Part shown: piece after piece, positions 52,687 through 60,710 of the stretch
Numbering within the stretch: position 1 is the stretch's first letter
Layout: each line of letters starts with the position of its first letter
Assembly: GCF_900101265.1 (NCBI RefSeq)
Contig: NZ_FMZS01000012.1
Span: 62,001-126,000, forward strand
Direction: 5' to 3'
Source: Massilia sp. PDC64
Lineage (GTDB): Bacteria > Pseudomonadota > Gammaproteobacteria > Burkholderiales > Burkholderiaceae_D
DNA: 64,000 nucleotides
Notes under the pieces: model-generated
What the model was told of the DNA's origin: nothing
The model's database searches: none
What the model saw: only the letters and a program-made list of their open reading frames with translations
Translations under genes and position numbers: made by a program

Positions 52687-52944
52687 TTAGTTGTTCGGCG
52701 TTTCGCGGACGGCTTCCGGGGCCAGCGCGGCTGCGCAGAACGGGCCCAGGATGATGGTGCCGGCCTGCTGTTGCATCTTGCGGCGGGCCAGGGCGCCGCT
52801 GCCCGGTTGCGCGGCGTCCGGCACGATCAAGCCGCCGTGCGCTTCGTACAGTTCGATCGCAAACTTGCGGATCTTGCCCAGGGTGTCGGCAATGTGCTGG
52901 CGCAGCGTTTTGGTCTGCGCCTGGGTGATCGTTGCGGTATTCAT
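52687..52944 (-). CDS. Small protein (85 residues), unknown
   Basis: 85 residues: a helical, basic start (TITQAQTKTLRQHIADTLGKIRKFAIELYEAHGG), a polar middle with QPGSGALARRKMQQQ and a mildly hydrophobic end. No family recognised. The ATG at 52944 is preferred over 52950 because GGAG sits six bases before it but directly abuts the earlier one. It diverges from nasT and likely shares one mRNA with the 56-residue gene. Confidence 0.6.
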   Translation of the reverse strand: MNTATITQAQTKTLRQHIADTLGKIRKFAIELYEAHGGLIVPDAAQPGSGALARRKMQQQAGTIILGPFCAAALAPEAVRETPNN

Positions 52945-53111
52945 GGTCATCTCCGTAAGAAATCTGTCGTGTTGCGATGCAGTATAGGGACAACCGCGTC
53001 ATAAATGAACTTTTGATTTGTGATGCTTCCCATGCGTTTCGTGAATATTTTCTGTGCGACAACTCGTGTTGATTCGCACTCCTGAAATACCGAACATGAA
53101 TATCTGAGCGG

Positions 53112-53128
53112 CTGGCCCGGAACTTGCA
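53112..53128 (+). promoter_or_regulatory. Sigma-54 promoter before nasT
   Basis: CTGGCCCGGAACTTGCA has GG (53114-53115) and GC (53126-53127) ten bases apart and matches TGGCACG-N4-TTGCW at all but one position. Expected transcript start is about 53138, only a few bases before the annotated nasT ATG, so either the mRNA is nearly leaderless or a later start codon is used. Confidence 0.6.
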
Positions 53129-53140
53129 TATCCAGAAGGC

Positions 53141-53782
53141 ATGAAACCGCCGTCCAAGGTCCAGCGCACCCTGCGCATCGTCGTCGTCAACACCGCGTCC
53201 AGCGATGCCGCGGACGAGGCCACGCTCGCCGCGCAGGCCAGACGCAACACGGCCCTGCGTATCGGCCTGCTGGAATCCGGCTACGACATCGTCGCCTCGC
53301 TTCCCGCCGACATCTTCCTGCCCGAGCGGATCGCCCAGATCCAGCCGGACATGATCATCATCGACAGCGAATCCGACGCGCGCGACGTCCTCGAACACAT
53401 CGTGATCGCCACGCGCGACGAGCCGCGGCCCATCGTCCTGTTCACGGACGACCAGACGCCGTCCAGCATGGACGCCGCGATCGACGCCGGCGTCAGCGCG
53501 TACATCGTGGACGGGCTGCAGGCCGAGCGCGTGAAACCCGTGCTGGACGTGGCCATGAAGCGGTTCCACCGCGAGCAGAAGCTGCTGGACGAGTTGTCGG
53601 ACACGCGCCGCCAGCTCGCCGACCGCAAGCTGATCGAACGGGCCAAGGGCGTGCTCATGGCGCGCAACCGGCTGACGGAGGAAGAGGCCTACCAGCGGCT
53701 GCGCAGCATGGCGATGAACAAGAAGCTCAAGCTGGCCGAAGTCGCCCAGCGCATCCTCGACGTCGAGGATCTATTAGGCTAA
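53141..53782 (+). CDS. nasT: NasT: ANTAR-domain antitermination regulator
   Basis: 213 residues. An N-terminal receiver-like domain (about 10-135; LRIVVVNTAS, DMIIIDSESD) is followed by a coiled coil and an ANTAR RNA-binding domain (about 150-210; RKLIERAKGVLMARNRLTEEEAYQRL). NasT binds a pair of hexaloop hairpins in the leader of nitrate-assimilation mRNA and prevents termination; NasS holds it inactive without nitrate. The first ten residues are longer than usual, so a start nearer LRIVVV is possible. nasS follows by 12 bases. Confidence 0.93.
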   Translation: MKPPSKVQRTLRIVVVNTASSDAADEATLAAQARRNTALRIGLLESGYDIVASLPADIFLPERIAQIQPDMIIIDSESDARDVLEHIVIATRDEPRPIVLFTDDQTPSSMDAAIDAGVSAYIVDGLQAERVKPVLDVAMKRFHREQKLLDELSDTRRQLADRKLIERAKGVLMARNRLTEEEAYQRLRSMAMNKKLKLAEVAQRILDVEDLLG

Positions 53783-53794
53783 ACAAAGGAAACG

Positions 53795-54970
53795 ATGGCT
53801 CACGCATTCATCGCCGGCTCGGACCGGCCGGAAAAGACCGTGATCAGGGCCGGCTTCATGCCCCTGACGGATTGCGCGTCCCTCGTGATGGCGTCCGTGC
53901 TGGGGCTGGACGACAAATACGGCATCAAGCTGGAACTCGCGCGCCAGCATTCGTGGTCGGGTATGCGTGACCGCCTGCTGCAGGGCGAGATCGACGCGGC
54001 GCATGTTCTATATGGTTTGCTGTACGGCGTGGAGAACGGCATCGGCACGGCGCCCACGCGCATGGCCGTGCTGATGAATTTGTCGCGCAACGGCCAGGCC
54101 ATCACCTTGTCGCGCGCGCTCGCCCGCCAGGGTGTGACGGACCTCGGCACGCTGGCCGCCGCCATGCGCAGGGGCACCCGCCGCTTCACGTTCGCGCACA
54201 CGTTCCCGACCGGGAACCATGCGATGCTGCTCTATTACTGGCTGGCGGCGGGCGGGATCGATCCCGTGCGCGACGCCCAGGTGGTGACCGTCCCGCCCAG
54301 CCAGATGGCCGTGAACCTGGCGGCCGGACACATGGACGGGTTTTGCGCCGGCGAACCGTGGAGCGCCCGCGCCCAGCTGGACGGCAGCGGCTTCACGGTC
54401 GCGACGAGCCAGGACATCTGGCCCGACCACCCCGGCAAGGCGCTCGGCGCGACGGCCGCCTTCGTCGACGCGAATCCCCATGCATGCCGTTCGCTGATCG
54501 CGGCCGTGCTGGAAGCGGGGCGCTGGCTCGACGCGTCGGAGGAGAACCGCGACGCGGCGGCCGAAGTCCTGTCCAGTCCTGCCTACGTGAACGCGGACCG
54601 CCGGGCCATCGCCGCGCGCCTGCATGGCGATTATGACAATGGCCTGGGCCGGCGCTGGATCGACCCCGACCCCGTGCGCTTCCACGACGAGGGCGAGGCC
54701 AACTTCCCGTACCTGTCCGACGCAATGTGGTTCATGACCCAGCACCGGCGCTGGGGCCTGCTGCGCGACGACGTCGACTACGCGGCCGTGGCCGCCCGCG
54801 TGAACCGCGTGGGCCTGTACCGCGAGGCGGCCGTGCTGGCCGGCGTGCCGGCGTCGTCCACCCTGATGCGCCGCTCCGTGCTCATGGACGGCAAGGTCTG
54901 GGACGGCTCGGCCCCGGACACTTATATCTCATCCTTTCCCCTCCGCCGCACCGCCCTGGCCGGTGCATAG
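53795..54970 (+). CDS. nasS: NasS: cytoplasmic nitrate/nitrite sensor
   Basis: 391 residues, NrtA/CmpA-type solute-binding fold: VIRAGFMPLTDCASLVMASVLGLDDKYGIKLEL, FTFAHTFPTGNHAMLLYYWLAAGGID, DGFCAGEPWSARAQ. It lacks a signal peptide or lipobox, which separates NasS from the ABC-transporter binding protein NrtA. It binds nitrate or nitrite and releases NasT. No transporter permease or ATPase genes are nearby, which supports a sensory role. Confidence 0.92.
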   Translation: MAHAFIAGSDRPEKTVIRAGFMPLTDCASLVMASVLGLDDKYGIKLELARQHSWSGMRDRLLQGEIDAAHVLYGLLYGVENGIGTAPTRMAVLMNLSRNGQAITLSRALARQGVTDLGTLAAAMRRGTRRFTFAHTFPTGNHAMLLYYWLAAGGIDPVRDAQVVTVPPSQMAVNLAAGHMDGFCAGEPWSARAQLDGSGFTVATSQDIWPDHPGKALGATAAFVDANPHACRSLIAAVLEAGRWLDASEENRDAAAEVLSSPAYVNADRRAIAARLHGDYDNGLGRRWIDPDPVRFHDEGEANFPYLSDAMWFMTQHRRWGLLRDDVDYAAVAARVNRVGLYREAAVLAGVPASSTLMRRSVLMDGKVWDGSAPDTYISSFPLRRTALAGA

Positions 54971-54975
54971 CGGCA

Positions 54976-55018
54976 CGCACCGCATCGAACCGGTGCGCCA
55001 TGAGCGTGCATGGTGCAC
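54976..55018. promoter_or_regulatory. Dyads with NtrC-like half-sites upstream of the nas leader
   Basis: CGCACCG-N8-CGGTGCG (54976-54997) and GTGCA-TGG-TGCAC (55006-55018) carry GCACC/GGTGC-type half-sites about 55-95 bases before the -24 box of the nas leader promoter. Spacing differs from the classical NtrC site, and the first could instead be a hairpin ending nasTS mRNA. Confidence 0.35.
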
Positions 55019-55071
55019 TGCAATGAAGCGTGAAAGGCCCGGTAAATACGATCTGCCCCCTGAAAACCATC

Positions 55072-55088
55072 TGGCACGGGTCTTGCAA
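55072..55088 (+). promoter_or_regulatory. Sigma-54 promoter of the nas operon
   Basis: TGGCACGGGTCTTGCA is a full match to TGGCACG-N4-TTGCW with GG (55073-55074) and GC (55085-55086) ten bases apart. Expected transcript start is about 55098, just before the first leader hairpin. Confidence 0.8.
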
Positions 55089-55097
55089 ATACGGAGG

Positions 55098-55236
55098 TAA
55101 CGGGATCAACGGCGATCCCTGAGCAAACAAGAGCCGGTCCAACGAGGGGCCGGCAACAGGACAACGGCGTCCGCTGCACCGCATCCGCGATTCCCCATGT
55201 CGCGCCTGCGGTACGCAGCGGGCGCCTTTTCGTTTT
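55098..55236 (+). ncRNA. NasT-responsive (ANTAR) antitermination leader
   Basis: Two hairpins fit the ANTAR target: GGGATC-AACGGC-GATCCC (55102-55119) and GCCGGTCC-AACGAG-GGGCCGGC (55133-55154, one G-U pair). Both have six-base loops with A at position 1 and G at position 4. A long terminator stem follows (55166-55183 pairing with 55207-55226, two-base bulge) and then TTTTCGTTTT. NasT binding the hairpins should stop the terminator from acting, letting transcription into the transporter and nirBD genes. The match is direct sequence; the mechanism is known for nas leaders of other bacteria. Confidence 0.85.
55166..55236 (+). terminator. Leader terminator of the nas operon
   Basis: GGCGTCCGCTGC-ACCGCA (55166-55183) pairs with TGCGGTACGCAGCGGGCGCC (55207-55226) with a GU bulge and one wobble. 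An inner CGCGA/TCGCG pairing is possible. T-runs at 55227-55230 and 55233-55236 follow. It ends 17 bases before the transporter ATG. Confidence 0.8.
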
Positions 55237-55253
55237 CAAGAAGGGAATAAAAA

Positions 55254-56549
55254 ATGGCAGGCAAAGCAAACAGCATCAAGCTATTCTCCTTTGATACGCC
55301 CCAGATGCGCGCGTTTCACCTGACCTGGGTGGCGTTCTTCGTCTGCTTCTTCGCCTGGTTCGCCTGCGCACCGCTGATGCCGGTGATTAAGGGCCAGTTC
55401 CACCTGTCGGTCAGCCAGATCGCCGACATCAACATCGCGGCCGTCGCCATCACCATCATCGTGCGCCTGATCGTCGGCCCGCTGTGCGACCGCTTCGGCC
55501 CGCGCAAGACCTACACCGGCCTGCTGGCGCTGGGCGCGATCCCCGTGCTGGGCGTCGCCGCCGCGCAGAGCTACGAAAGCTTCCTGCTGTTCCGCCTCGG
55601 CATCGGCGCCGTCGGCGCGAGCTTCGTGATCACGCAGTACCACACCTCCGTCATGTTCGGCCCGAAGGTCGTCGGCACCGCCAACGCGGCGTCGGCCGGC
55701 TGGGGCAACAGCGGCGGCGGCGTCGCGCAAGCCACCATGCCCCTCCTGATGGGCGCCGTGATCATGGCCGGCGTCAGCGAGACGATGGGCTGGCGCGTCG
55801 CCCTGATCGTCCCGGGCGTGATGATGCTCATCATGGCCGTCGTCTACTACAAGTTCACGCAGGATTGCCCGGAAGGTAACTTCAGCGAGCTGCGCGCCGC
55901 CGGCATCGCCTTCGAAGGCGGCGGCAAGGGCGGCTGGGCGAGCTTCTTCGAAGCCTGCCGCAACTACCGCGCCTGGCTGCTGTTCATCACGTACGGCGCC
56001 TGCTTCGGTATCGAACTGTTCATCCACAACGTGGCCGCCACGTACTACGTCGACCACTTCGGCCTGTCGCTGAAGGCGGCGGGCATGGCGGCCGGCAGCT
56101 TCGGCCTGCTCGCCCTGTTCGCCCGTGCCCTCGGCGGCTGGCTGTCCGACCGTGCCGCCGCCCGCGGCGACCTGAATTCCCGCGTGAACCTGCTGTTCAT
56201 CCTGATGCTGGGCGAGGGCCTGGGCCTGCTGTGGTTCTCGCAGACGACCAGCGTCACCCTGGCCATCGTCGCCATGCTCGCCTTCGGCCTGTGCACCCAC
56301 ATGGCCTGCGGCTCGACCTACGCGCTGGTCCCGTTCGTGAACCCGAAGGCACTGGGCGGCGTGGCCGGCATCGTCGGCGCGGGCGGCAACGTCGGCGCCG
56401 TGCTGGCCGGCTTCCTGATGAAGGGCACGGGCGACGTGCGCCAGACCCTCCTGATCCTTGGCGGTGCCGTGCTCGTCTCGGCGCTGTGCGCGATCGGCGT
56501 GCGCTTCACGCTGACCGTCCCCGAAACGCCGGCACCCGCCGCCGCCTGA
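55254..56549 (+). CDS. NarK-type nitrate/nitrite transporter (MFS)
   Basis: 431 residues, twelve membrane helices. Both nitrate-porter signatures are visible: GWGNSGGGVAQATMPLLMG in helix 5 and GIVGAGGNVGAVLAGFLMKG in helix 11; the conserved Arg residues lie in RLIVGPLCDRFGPRKTY and nearby. It imports nitrate (and possibly exchanges nitrite) for the assimilatory enzymes that follow. It is the first gene after the NasT leader. Confidence 0.94.
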   Translation: MAGKANSIKLFSFDTPQMRAFHLTWVAFFVCFFAWFACAPLMPVIKGQFHLSVSQIADINIAAVAITIIVRLIVGPLCDRFGPRKTYTGLLALGAIPVLGVAAAQSYESFLLFRLGIGAVGASFVITQYHTSVMFGPKVVGTANAASAGWGNSGGGVAQATMPLLMGAVIMAGVSETMGWRVALIVPGVMMLIMAVVYYKFTQDCPEGNFSELRAAGIAFEGGGKGGWASFFEACRNYRAWLLFITYGACFGIELFIHNVAATYYVDHFGLSLKAAGMAAGSFGLLALFARALGGWLSDRAAARGDLNSRVNLLFILMLGEGLGLLWFSQTTSVTLAIVAMLAFGLCTHMACGSTYALVPFVNPKALGGVAGIVGAGGNVGAVLAGFLMKGTGDVRQTLLILGGAVLVSALCAIGVRFTLTVPETPAPAAA

Positions 56550-56578
56550 ACACGTAATTGCAGCTTAGGAGTCGCAAC

Positions 56579-59116
56579 ATGAAACTGATCGTCATCGGCC
56601 ACGGCATGGTGGGCCACAAATTCCTCGAAACCCTGTTCGCGGAAGCCAAGCAGGATGCCCATTTCCACGTCACCGTGCTGTGCGAGGAACCGCGCCCGGC
56701 CTACGACCGCGTGCACCTGTCCTCGTACTTCTCGGGCACCACGGCCGACCAGCTGTCGCTCGTCGCCCCGGGCTTCTTCGAGCAGCACGCCGGCCAGGTC
56801 GACCTGAAGCTGAACGCGAAGGCCGTCGCCGTCGACCGTGAAGCGAAGACCGTCACCTTGGCCGATGGCGCCGTGCTCTCCTACGACAAGCTGGTGTTCG
56901 CGACGGGTTCGTACCCGTTCGTGCCGCCGGTCCCGGGCAAGGACCGCAACGACATCTTCGTCTACCGCACCATCGAAGACCTGGAAAAGATGACGGAATG
57001 CGGCGCCCGTTCGAAATCCGGTGTCGTCGTCGGCGGCGGCCTGCTGGGCCTCGAATGCGCCAAGGCCCTGCGCGACATGAGCCTCGACACGCACGTCGTC
57101 GAATTCGCGCCGCGCCTGATGGCCGTGCAGGTCGACGACCTGGGCGGCCGCGTCCTGCGCAACAAGATCGAGGCGCTGGGCGTCAACGTGCACACCCAGA
57201 AGAACACCTTGCGCATCGTGGACGGCGAGTCGGCCACGCACCGCATGGAATTCGCGGACGGCAGCTTCCTGGAAGCGGACATGATCGTGTTCTCGGCCGG
57301 CATCCGCCCGCGCGACGAACTGGCCCGCGCCTGCGGCCTGGAACTGGGCCCGCGCGGCGGCATCGCCATCGACGACGCCTGCCTCGCATCGGACCCGCAC
57401 ATCTACGCCATCGGCGAGTGCGCATCGTGGGGCGGCCAGACGTTCGGCCTCGTCGCACCGGGCTACGAAATGGCCCGCATCGTCGCGCGCGCGCTGATCG
57501 GCCAGGAAGCCGCCTTCGCCGGCGCCGACATGAGCACGAAGCTGAAGCTGATGGGCGTGGACGTCGCGTCGATCGGCGACGCCCACGGCAACACGCCGGG
57601 CGCGCGCAGCTTCCAGTTCACGGACGAGCGCAAGCAGGTCTACAAGAAGATCGTCGTCTCCGACTGCGGCAAGAAGCTGCTGGGCGCCGTGCTGATCGGC
57701 GACGCGGCCGAATACGGCAGCCTGCTGCAGATGATGCTGAACGATATGGAGCTGCCGGAATCGCCGGAATTCCTGATCCTGCCGCAGGCCGAAGGCGGTT
57801 CGCGCCCGGCGCTGGGCGTCGACGCGCTGCCCGCGTCCGCACAGGTCTGCTCGTGCAACGCCGTCACCAAGGGCACCATCGCCGACGCGGTGGCCGGCGG
57901 CGCGTGCGATATCGGCGCGATCAAGTCGTGCACGAACGCTGGCACGTCGTGCGGCGGCTGCGTGCCGCTCGTCACGCAGATCATGAAGGCAGAGATGGCG
58001 AAGGCCGGCCTGGCCGTCAACAACCACGTGTGCGAACACTTCCCGTACTCGCGCCAGGAACTGCACCACCTGATCCGCGTGGGCGGCATCAAGACGTTCG
58101 GCGAACTGCTGCACAAGCATGGCAAGGGCCTGGGCTGCGACATCTGCAAGCCGGTCGCCGCCAACATCCTCGCGTCGACGTGGAACGACTTCGTGCTGAA
58201 GCCCGAGCACGCGAGCCTGCAGGATTCGAACGACTACTTCCTCGGCAACATCCAGAAGGACGGCACGTATTCCGTCGTGCCCCGGATGCCGGGCGGCGAA
58301 GTGACGCCGGACGGCCTGATCGCCGTGGGCCAGGTCGCGAAAAAGTATGGCCTGTACACGAAGATCACGGGCGGCCAGCGCGTCGACCTGTTCGGCGCCC
58401 GCGTGGACCAGCTGCCGGCGATCTGGGAAGAGCTGATCGCGGCCGGCTTCGAATCGGGCCACGCCTACGGCAAGTCGCTGCGCACGGTGAAATCGTGCGT
58501 GGGCTCCACGTGGTGCCGCTACGGCGTGGGCGATTCCGTCGGCTTCGCCATCGCGCTGGAAAACCGCTACAAGGGCCTGCGCGCGCCGCACAAGATCAAG
58601 TTCGGCGTCTCCGGCTGCACCCGCGAATGCGCCGAGGCGCAGGGCAAGGACGTGGGCCTGATCGCCACCGAGAAGGGCTGGAACCTGTACGTGTGCGGCA
58701 ACGGCGGCATGAAGCCCCGCCACGCGGAACTGATCGCGTCGGACCTCGATGAGGCGACCGTCGTGAAGCTGGTCGACCGCTTCCTCATGTTCTACGTGCG
58801 CACCGCGGATCGCCTGCAGCGCACCAGCACGTGGCGCGAGAACCTGGAAGGCGGCCTGGAGTACCTGAAGCAGGTCGTCGTCGAGGACAAGCTGGGCATC
58901 GCCGCCGAACTGGAAGCGGACATGCGGCGCGTCGTCGACACCTATGCCGACGAGTGGAAGAACGCCGTCGAAGACCCGGCCGTGCGCCAGCGCTTCCGCA
59001 GCTTCGTCAACACCGATGGCACCGACGACAACATCGTGTTCATGCCGGAGCGCGGCCAGATCCGTCCGGCCACCGTGGAAGAACGCCGCCGCACCATTCC
59101 GATCGCCGTCGCCTGA
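56579..59116 (+). CDS. nirB: Nitrite reductase [NAD(P)H] large subunit
   Basis: 845 residues. Two Rossmann motifs (VIGHGMVGHKFLE for FAD, VVVGGGLLGLECAKAL for NAD(P)H), a BFD-like [2Fe-2S] domain (CSCNAVTKG and CGGC, about 420-490), then nitrite/sulfite reductase domains. The sirohaem-[4Fe-4S] cysteines are C640 and C646 (SCVGSTWCRYG) and C680 and C684 (SGCTRECAEA). It reduces nitrite to ammonium in the cytoplasm. TAGGAG precedes the ATG. A full-length copy with all cysteine ligands. Confidence 0.97.
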   Translation: MKLIVIGHGMVGHKFLETLFAEAKQDAHFHVTVLCEEPRPAYDRVHLSSYFSGTTADQLSLVAPGFFEQHAGQVDLKLNAKAVAVDREAKTVTLADGAVLSYDKLVFATGSYPFVPPVPGKDRNDIFVYRTIEDLEKMTECGARSKSGVVVGGGLLGLECAKALRDMSLDTHVVEFAPRLMAVQVDDLGGRVLRNKIEALGVNVHTQKNTLRIVDGESATHRMEFADGSFLEADMIVFSAGIRPRDELARACGLELGPRGGIAIDDACLASDPHIYAIGECASWGGQTFGLVAPGYEMARIVARALIGQEAAFAGADMSTKLKLMGVDVASIGDAHGNTPGARSFQFTDERKQVYKKIVVSDCGKKLLGAVLIGDAAEYGSLLQMMLNDMELPESPEFLILPQAEGGSRPALGVDALPASAQVCSCNAVTKGTIADAVAGGACDIGAIKSCTNAGTSCGGCVPLVTQIMKAEMAKAGLAVNNHVCEHFPYSRQELHHLIRVGGIKTFGELLHKHGKGLGCDICKPVAANILASTWNDFVLKPEHASLQDSNDYFLGNIQKDGTYSVVPRMPGGEVTPDGLIAVGQVAKKYGLYTKITGGQRVDLFGARVDQLPAIWEELIAAGFESGHAYGKSLRTVKSCVGSTWCRYGVGDSVGFAIALENRYKGLRAPHKIKFGVSGCTRECAEAQGKDVGLIATEKGWNLYVCGNGGMKPRHAELIASDLDEATVVKLVDRFLMFYVRTADRLQRTSTWRENLEGGLEYLKQVVVEDKLGIAAELEADMRRVVDTYADEWKNAVEDPAVRQRFRSFVNTDGTDDNIVFMPERGQIRPATVEERRRTIPIAVA

Positions 59117-59143
59117 TTGATTGAAACGAACAAGGAGAACACC

Positions 59144-59491
59144 ATGCATCGCGATATCCAACTGAACCAGTGGAATGCCGTCTGCTCGCTCGACCAGATC
59201 GTCCCGGACACGGGCGTCGCCGCCCTGCTGAACGGGCGCCAGGTGGCCGTGTTCCGCGTGGGCGCCGAGTCGCCGCGCCTGTTCGCCATTGATAACTACG
59301 ATCCGAACTCGGACGCTGCCGTGCTGTCGCGCGGGATCGTCGGCAGCATCGGCGAGCGCATCGTCGTCGCGTCGCCGATCTACAAGCAGCACTTCGACCT
59401 GCAGACCGGCGAATGCCTGGAAGCGCCGCACCACTCGGTGTCGAGCTACCCGGTGCGCGTCGAGGACGGCAAGGTCTGGGTGGGTGCCTAA
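59144..59491 (+). CDS. nirD: Nitrite reductase small subunit
   Basis: 115 residues, Rieske-like fold without the cluster ligands, as normal for NirD. Marks: WNAVCSLDQIVPDTGVAALLNGRQVAVFRV and GDEYKQHFDL-type ending here as SPIYKQHFDLQTGECLEAP. It partners NirB. ATG 59144 follows CAAGGAGAA. The next gene starts directly after its stop. Confidence 0.95.
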   Translation: MHRDIQLNQWNAVCSLDQIVPDTGVAALLNGRQVAVFRVGAESPRLFAIDNYDPNSDAAVLSRGIVGSIGERIVVASPIYKQHFDLQTGECLEAPHHSVSSYPVRVEDGKVWVGA

Positions 59492-60697
59492 ATGAAGGCC
59501 CATCCGCGCCTGGTCGTCATCGGCAACGGCATGGCGGGCATGCGCACGGTCGAGGAGCTGCTGAAGCTCGCGCCCGACATGTACCGCATCACCGTGTTCG
59601 GCGCGGAGCCGCACGGGAATTACAACCGCATCCTGCTGTCGCCCGTGCTCGCCGGCGAAAAGACCGTCGACGACATCATGCTCAACACGCGCGAGTGGTA
59701 CGACGCCAACGGCATCACCCTGCACGCGGGCGACCCGGTCGTGCGCATCGACCGCAAGAAGCGCGTCGTGCACGCCGCGTCCGGCCTCGCCGTGCCGTAC
59801 GACCGCCTGTTGATCGCCACGGGCTCGAAGCCGTTCATCGTGCCGGTGCCGGGCCACCAGCTGCCGGGCGTGATCGGTTTTCGCGACATCAGCGACGTCG
59901 ACACGATGCTCGAAGCCGCGCGCGCGGGCGGGAAGGCCGTCGTCATCGGCGGCGGCCTGCTCGGCCTGGAAGCGGCCAATGGCCTGCTGCGCCAGGGGAT
60001 GGAAGTCGCCGTCGTGCACGTGACGGGCAGCCTGATGAACCAGCAGCTCGACCCGCCCGCTGCCGAACTGCTGCGCGCCAGCCTGGAACAGCGCGGCCTG
60101 CGCATCCTGCTGAACCGCCAGACCGTCGCCATCGAGGGCGAGGACCGCGTGCGTTCCGTGCGCTTCGAGGATGGCGAAACCGTGGACGCGGACCTCGTCG
60201 TGATGGCGGCCGGCGTGCGCCCGAACATCGAACTGGCGAAAGCCGCGGGCCTGCATTGCGAGCGCGCGATCGTCGTCGACGACACCTTGCAGACCTACGA
60301 CCCGCGCGTGTACGCCGTCGGCGAATGCGTGCAGCACCGCCGCGCCACGTTCGGCCTCGTCGCGCCGATCTGGGACCAGGCGCGCGTTTGCGCCGCCCAC
60401 CTCGCGGGCGCCGGCCACCGCCGCTACGTGCAGCAGGCCACCGCGACGAAGCTGAAGGTGACGGGCGTGGACCTGTACTCCGCCGGCGACATCGTGGGCG
60501 GCGAGGGCAGCGAAGACCTCGTGCTGCGCGACCGCCGCGGCGGCATCTACAAACGTCTCGTCGTCGCGGGCAACCGCCTGACGGGCGCCGTGTTGTACGG
60601 GGACGTCGCGGACGGCCCCTGGTACTTCGACCTGATTCAACAGCGGACGGACATCTCGTCCATCCGCGACCAGTTGCTGTTCGGCCGAGCGGCCTGA
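59492..60697 (+). CDS. FAD/NAD(P)H oxidoreductase, probable electron donor of nitrate reductase
   Basis: 401 residues. It resembles the N-terminal half of NirB: FAD motif VVIGNGMAGMRTVEELL, the NYNRILLSPVLAG segment, NAD(P)H motif VVIGGGLLGLEAANGL and the FAD closing motif YAVGECVQHR. It lacks the BFD and sirohaem domains. Its place between nirD and the nitrate reductase, with one operon direction, points to the role of the NasB/NasC-type reductase that feeds electrons to the catalytic subunit (inference). Confidence 0.85.
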   Translation: MKAHPRLVVIGNGMAGMRTVEELLKLAPDMYRITVFGAEPHGNYNRILLSPVLAGEKTVDDIMLNTREWYDANGITLHAGDPVVRIDRKKRVVHAASGLAVPYDRLLIATGSKPFIVPVPGHQLPGVIGFRDISDVDTMLEAARAGGKAVVIGGGLLGLEAANGLLRQGMEVAVVHVTGSLMNQQLDPPAAELLRASLEQRGLRILLNRQTVAIEGEDRVRSVRFEDGETVDADLVVMAAGVRPNIELAKAAGLHCERAIVVDDTLQTYDPRVYAVGECVQHRRATFGLVAPIWDQARVCAAHLAGAGHRRYVQQATATKLKVTGVDLYSAGDIVGGEGSEDLVLRDRRGGIYKRLVVAGNRLTGAVLYGDVADGPWYFDLIQQRTDISSIRDQLLFGRAA

Positions 60698-60710
60698 CGA
60701 GGAGTTGCAC

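Noticed and set aside
54976..54997. CGCACCG-N8-CGGTGCG taken as an intrinsic terminator of nasTS
   Set aside because: No T-run follows, and half-sites resemble NtrC boxes, so it is listed only as a low-confidence regulatory dyad.
60705..60710. TTG start two codons before nasA ATG
   Set aside because: The ATG at 60711 has better spacing to GAGGAG.
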